Source: Clostridiaceae bacterium
GTDB lineage: Bacteria; Bacillota_A; Clostridia; Clostridiales; Clostridiaceae
Length of the DNA: 6,956 nucleotides
Assembly: GCA_029256485.1 (NCBI GenBank)
Contig: JAQSXU010000171.1
Location: forward strand, 1-6,956
Direction: 5' to 3'
Numbering within the stretch: the stretch's first letter is position 1; each line of letters starts with the position of its first letter. Shown here in pieces: positions 4,771 to 6,956 of this stretch. The notes under the pieces were generated by a model, which was not told where the DNA came from, ran no database searches, and was given only the letters and a program-made list of their open reading frames with translations. The translations under genes and the position numbers were made by a program.

Positions 4771-6525
4771 ATGAAATTAGAAGCTGTTGAACATATTCCT
4801 AATTCATCATATTCCTATGCTGTAGCTGAGGATAGATTAGTTATAAGAATTAGGTGCTTAAAAAATGATATAAAAAAATGTACACTTTATTATGGTGATA
4901 GAGTGTGTGTACAACAACCAATAATAGTAAATGAAATTAAAATGGAAATAACTGCTTCGGATAAGCTTTTTGATTATTTCCAAGCTGAATTTCACAGCCC
5001 GTATACCAGGGTATGCTATTACTTTAAATTAAATGATGGTAAAAATGAGATCTACTACTGCGGTAGAGAATTCAGTAAAAAACCGCTGGAAGACCGAACT
5101 TTATATTTTCAATTTCCTTTCATTAGAAGAGAAGAAATTGCAGAAACCCCTGAATGGGTGAAAAAAGCTATTATGTATCAGATATTTCCCGACAGTTTTG
5201 CTACATCAAAAAATCACATAGATGGCAGTGCTAAAACTGTGAAAAATGATTTCAATGAAGTGAGTTACAGTATGAACGGGGGAACCATTACAGGAATAAC
5301 AGAAAACATAGATTATCTCATAGACCTGGGTATAAATTGCCTGTACATTACTCCTATATTTACTGCAGAGCAGTGGCATAAATACGATACTATTGATTAC
5401 TTTTCCGTTGACCCTTGTTTTGGAAAAAAGGAAGATCTTGAAGCATTGGTGAAGAAGTGCCATGAAAACAACATCAAAGTGTTACTGGATGGTGTTTTCA
5501 ACCACAGCGGCTGGAAGTTCTTCGCTTTTAAGGATCTGCTTAAAAACGGAGAAAACTCTAAATATAAGCATTGGTATTATGATGTGAAATTTCCAATTAA
5601 ATATGAAGGAGTACCCAATTATCAATGCTTTGCCTATGTAAAGGAAATGCCAAAGCTTAATACTTCTAATCCCGATGTAGTGGATTACTTTATGAAAGTA
5701 GCAAAGTACTGGATTGAAGAAACCCATATAGATGGCTGGAGATTGGATGTGGCAAATGAGATAGATCATGATTTTTGGAGAAGGTTTAGAAAAGAAGTAA
5801 AATCAATAAAGAAAGATGCATTTTTAGTTGCTGAGATATGGGAAGATGCACAGGATTGGCTGGAAGGTGATCAATTTGATTCTACAATGAATTATAAATT
5901 TTCAACTATATGTACGGAATATTTTGCTGAAGATAAAATAAGCACTCAGGAGTTTGATTATAAGGTGAATGACCTGTTAATGAGGTATAAACATCCTGTT
6001 ACAATGGTTCAAATGAATTTATTAGACAGCCATGATGTAACAAGATTCTTATCCAGGTGCCAAGGTGATTTGAAAAGATTTAAATTAGCAGTACTTTTCC
6101 AAATGATGTTTTTAGGAATACCCTCTATATTTTATGGTGACGAGAAAGGACTTATGGGCACTGAGGAAAAAGATTACAGAAGACCAATGTTGTGGGAAGA
6201 TAATGAAGTATCAATAGAACTACATGAATATTATAAAAATCTGATTAATATCAGAAAGGAATATATAGATACATTTATGGGAGGCTTTAGTACTTTGGCT
6301 GCGGACGATAAAAAAAATGTTTATGTATTTAAAAGAGAAAATAATGGTAACGAAATAATAGTTGCCCTCAATAAAAGCAGTTGTAATCAATGTGTTGAGC
6401 TGGAACTTTATGAAAATACGTCAACCTTGAAGGATCTCATTACCGGAAGAGAATCTTCATTTACGGGAAATGTTGTTTCTTTAGAATTAGAGGCAAATAG
6501 CGGGAAAGTTTTCTTATTAAAATAA
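4771..6525 (+). CDS. Cytoplasmic GH13_20 neopullulanase/cyclomaltodextrinase-type alpha-glycosidase
   Basis: A 584-residue alpha-amylase-family enzyme. Residues 1-120 resemble the N-terminal CBM34-type beta domain of this subfamily, which typically mediates dimer formation. The (beta/alpha)8 barrel starts near 133 (AIMYQIFPDSF). Conserved regions are clear: DGVFNH at 240-245, MPKLN at 293-297 (the marker of the neopullulanase group), GWRLDVANE with nucleophile D326, AEIW with acid/base E355 followed by GDQFDSTMNY, and DSHD at 419-422 with the third acidic residue D422. A C-terminal beta domain follows YGDEKGL-YRRPMLW. No signal peptide is present, so it acts on imported sugars. The likely reaction is hydrolysis of alpha-1,4 (and possibly alpha-1,6) bonds in maltodextrins, cyclodextrins or pullulan fragments. 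An arginine usual after YQIFPD/E is S142 here. The ATG is 8 nt after TGGAGG (4757-4762). Last gene of the operon. Which substrate is preferred cannot be read from sequence. Confidence 0.92.
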   Translation: MKLEAVEHIPNSSYSYAVAEDRLVIRIRCLKNDIKKCTLYYGDRVCVQQPIIVNEIKMEITASDKLFDYFQAEFHSPYTRVCYYFKLNDGKNEIYYCGREFSKKPLEDRTLYFQFPFIRREEIAETPEWVKKAIMYQIFPDSFATSKNHIDGSAKTVKNDFNEVSYSMNGGTITGITENIDYLIDLGINCLYITPIFTAEQWHKYDTIDYFSVDPCFGKKEDLEALVKKCHENNIKVLLDGVFNHSGWKFFAFKDLLKNGENSKYKHWYYDVKFPIKYEGVPNYQCFAYVKEMPKLNTSNPDVVDYFMKVAKYWIEETHIDGWRLDVANEIDHDFWRRFRKEVKSIKKDAFLVAEIWEDAQDWLEGDQFDSTMNYKFSTICTEYFAEDKISTQEFDYKVNDLLMRYKHPVTMVQMNLLDSHDVTRFLSRCQGDLKRFKLAVLFQMMFLGIPSIFYGDEKGLMGTEEKDYRRPMLWEDNEVSIELHEYYKNLINIRKEYIDTFMGGFSTLAADDKKNVYVFKRENNGNEIIVALNKSSCNQCVELELYENTSTLKDLITGRESSFTGNVVSLELEANSGKVFLLK

Positions 6526-6536
6526 GGAAATATACA

Positions 6537-6585
6537 AAGGTATATATAATTAAAAAATCATATATACCTTCTTATTATTGTTTTA
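6537..6585. terminator. Intrinsic terminator of the operon, possibly bidirectional
   Basis: An 11-bp stem (6537-6547 with 6560-6570, core AAGGTATATA/TATATACCTT) has a 12-nt A-rich loop. It begins 11 nt after the hydrolase stop. On the plus strand it is followed by CTTATTATTGTTTTA, a T-rich tail. On the minus strand the tail is weaker (TGTATATTTCC). It sits between two convergent genes and can serve both. The stem is A/T-rich and so only moderately stable. Confidence 0.65.
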
Positions 6586-6589
6586 TAAA

Positions 6590-6955
6590 CTATCTAATCC
6601 ACATTCCGCTTGCATTAAGCCTATATCCATTAATGGTTGTATTTGCTGCCATTTCGCCACTGGAATATAAGTAATACCAAGCTCCCCCAGAATATATCCA
6701 TCCTGTCGCCATTTCACCATTTGCCTTTAAATAATACCATTTTCCATTATCTAGTATCCATGTGTTGGCTGCCATTGAACCATCAGCACCTAAATAATAC
6801 CAGTGTTTTGATATGTCCTGCTTCCATGTATTTGTTACCATGGCTCCTTCAGCACCAAGGTAGTACCAGCGTTTTAATGAGTCCTGTTCCCAGGTATTTG
6901 TTACCATAGCCCCATCTGCCCCCATATAGTACCAATGTTTTGCCGAGTCCTGTGT
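6590..6955 (-). CDS. Cell-wall-binding repeat protein, C-terminal fragment (5' end outside window)
   Basis: The frame is open to the right edge; the first readable codon is 6953-6955 and the stop is TAG at 6590-6592, giving 121 residues. They consist of tandem units starting WYY: WYYMGADGAMVTNTW, WYYLGAEGAMVTNTW, WYYLGADGSMAANTW, WYYLKANGEMATGW and WYYLYSSGEMAANT, closing with NGYRLNASGMWIR. This is the choline-binding/cell-wall-binding repeat family, whose aromatic and glycine pattern folds into a beta-solenoid that attaches secreted proteins to choline or other wall polymers. An ATG at 6923-6925 lies inside a repeat and is not the true start. The catalytic or functional N-terminal part lies beyond the window, so the protein could be a wall hydrolase, a toxin-like or an adhesive surface protein. 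Convergent with the maltodextrin operon and probably unrelated to it. Confidence 0.9.
   Translation of the reverse strand, partial: TQDSAKHWYYMGADGAMVTNTWEQDSLKRWYYLGAEGAMVTNTWKQDISKHWYYLGADGSMAANTWILDNGKWYYLKANGEMATGWIYSGGAWYYLYSSGEMAANTTINGYRLNASGMWIR
6677..6955 (-). repeat. In-frame tandem repeats of 60-66 bp encoding the WYY units
   Basis: The TGG codons that open successive WYY motifs lie, on the minus strand, at 6934-6932, 6868-6866, 6802-6800, 6739-6737 and 6679-6677. The periods are 66, 66, 63 and 60 bp. The units nearest the right edge are the most alike in DNA and protein, while the units toward the C terminus have diverged. This is the usual pattern of repeat expansion inside such genes, with the terminal units left older. 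Confidence 0.8.
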
Positions 6956-6956
6956 C

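Noticed and set aside
5206..5769. Two antisense open frames inside the GH13 gene
   Set aside because: They overlap the catalytic core of a clearly coding gene, resemble no family I know and have no initiation signals.
6637..6909. Plus-strand open frame with repeated MYLLP and LNNT-like peptides
   Set aside because: It is the antisense shadow of the WYY repeats; the apparent peptide repeats are only the complement of the repeated codons.
6923..6925. ATG as the start of the minus-strand cell-wall-binding gene
   Set aside because: It falls within a WYYMGADG repeat, the frame stays open upstream to the window edge with more repeat residues, and there is no ribosome binding site.
6677..6955. Regularly spaced repeats that could be read as a CRISPR array
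   Set aside because: The repeats are directly adjacent, vary in length by multiples of three, have no unique spacers, and keep an open reading frame of a known repeat family.

Overview
The window looks like a low-GC Firmicute, most likely a Clostridium-type organism. The A/T-rich codon choice, the strong AAGGAGG-type ribosome binding sites, a Gram-positive lipoprotein signal and the tandem WYYL cell-wall-binding repeats all point that way. The genus is an inference.

Layout from left to right. Positions 2-145 (+) hold the last 47 codons of an AraC-type helix-turn-helix regulator cut by the left edge. It converges on a LacI-family repressor gene (217-1230, -) that has its own terminator hairpin at 185-210. 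A 325-bp divergent control region (1231-1555) follows, with one predicted promoter facing the repressor and two facing right. Three copies of the same 20-bp imperfect palindrome lie at or just past the predicted transcription starts. The rightward operon then encodes a MalE-like maltodextrin-binding lipoprotein (1556-2782), a 232-bp gap with possible RNA structure, a MalF-like permease (3015-3887), a MalG-like permease (start best placed at 3900, to 4745) and a cytoplasmic GH13_20 neopullulanase/cyclomaltodextrinase-type enzyme (4771-6525). A hairpin at 6537-6570 separates it from a convergent gene on the minus strand (6590-6955). That gene is cut by the right edge and encodes the C-terminal repeats of a cell-wall-binding surface protein.

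The middle genes form a compact uptake-and-hydrolysis unit. The lipoprotein captures linear or cyclic malto-oligosaccharides outside the cell, the two permeases import them intact, and the GH13_20 enzyme opens or cuts them in the cytoplasm. The LacI-type protein probably represses the operon and itself until a sugar ligand appears. No ATPase subunit is encoded here, so a shared MsmX/MalK-type ATPase must be supplied from elsewhere. No extracellular polysaccharide-degrading enzyme is seen in the window.

The gene content is a known type of system. I do not see an undescribed system here. The parts most worth a second look are the three-operator divergent control region, the extra inverted repeat beside the proximal promoter, the potentially structured gap between binding protein and permeases, and the two TTG-started permease genes.
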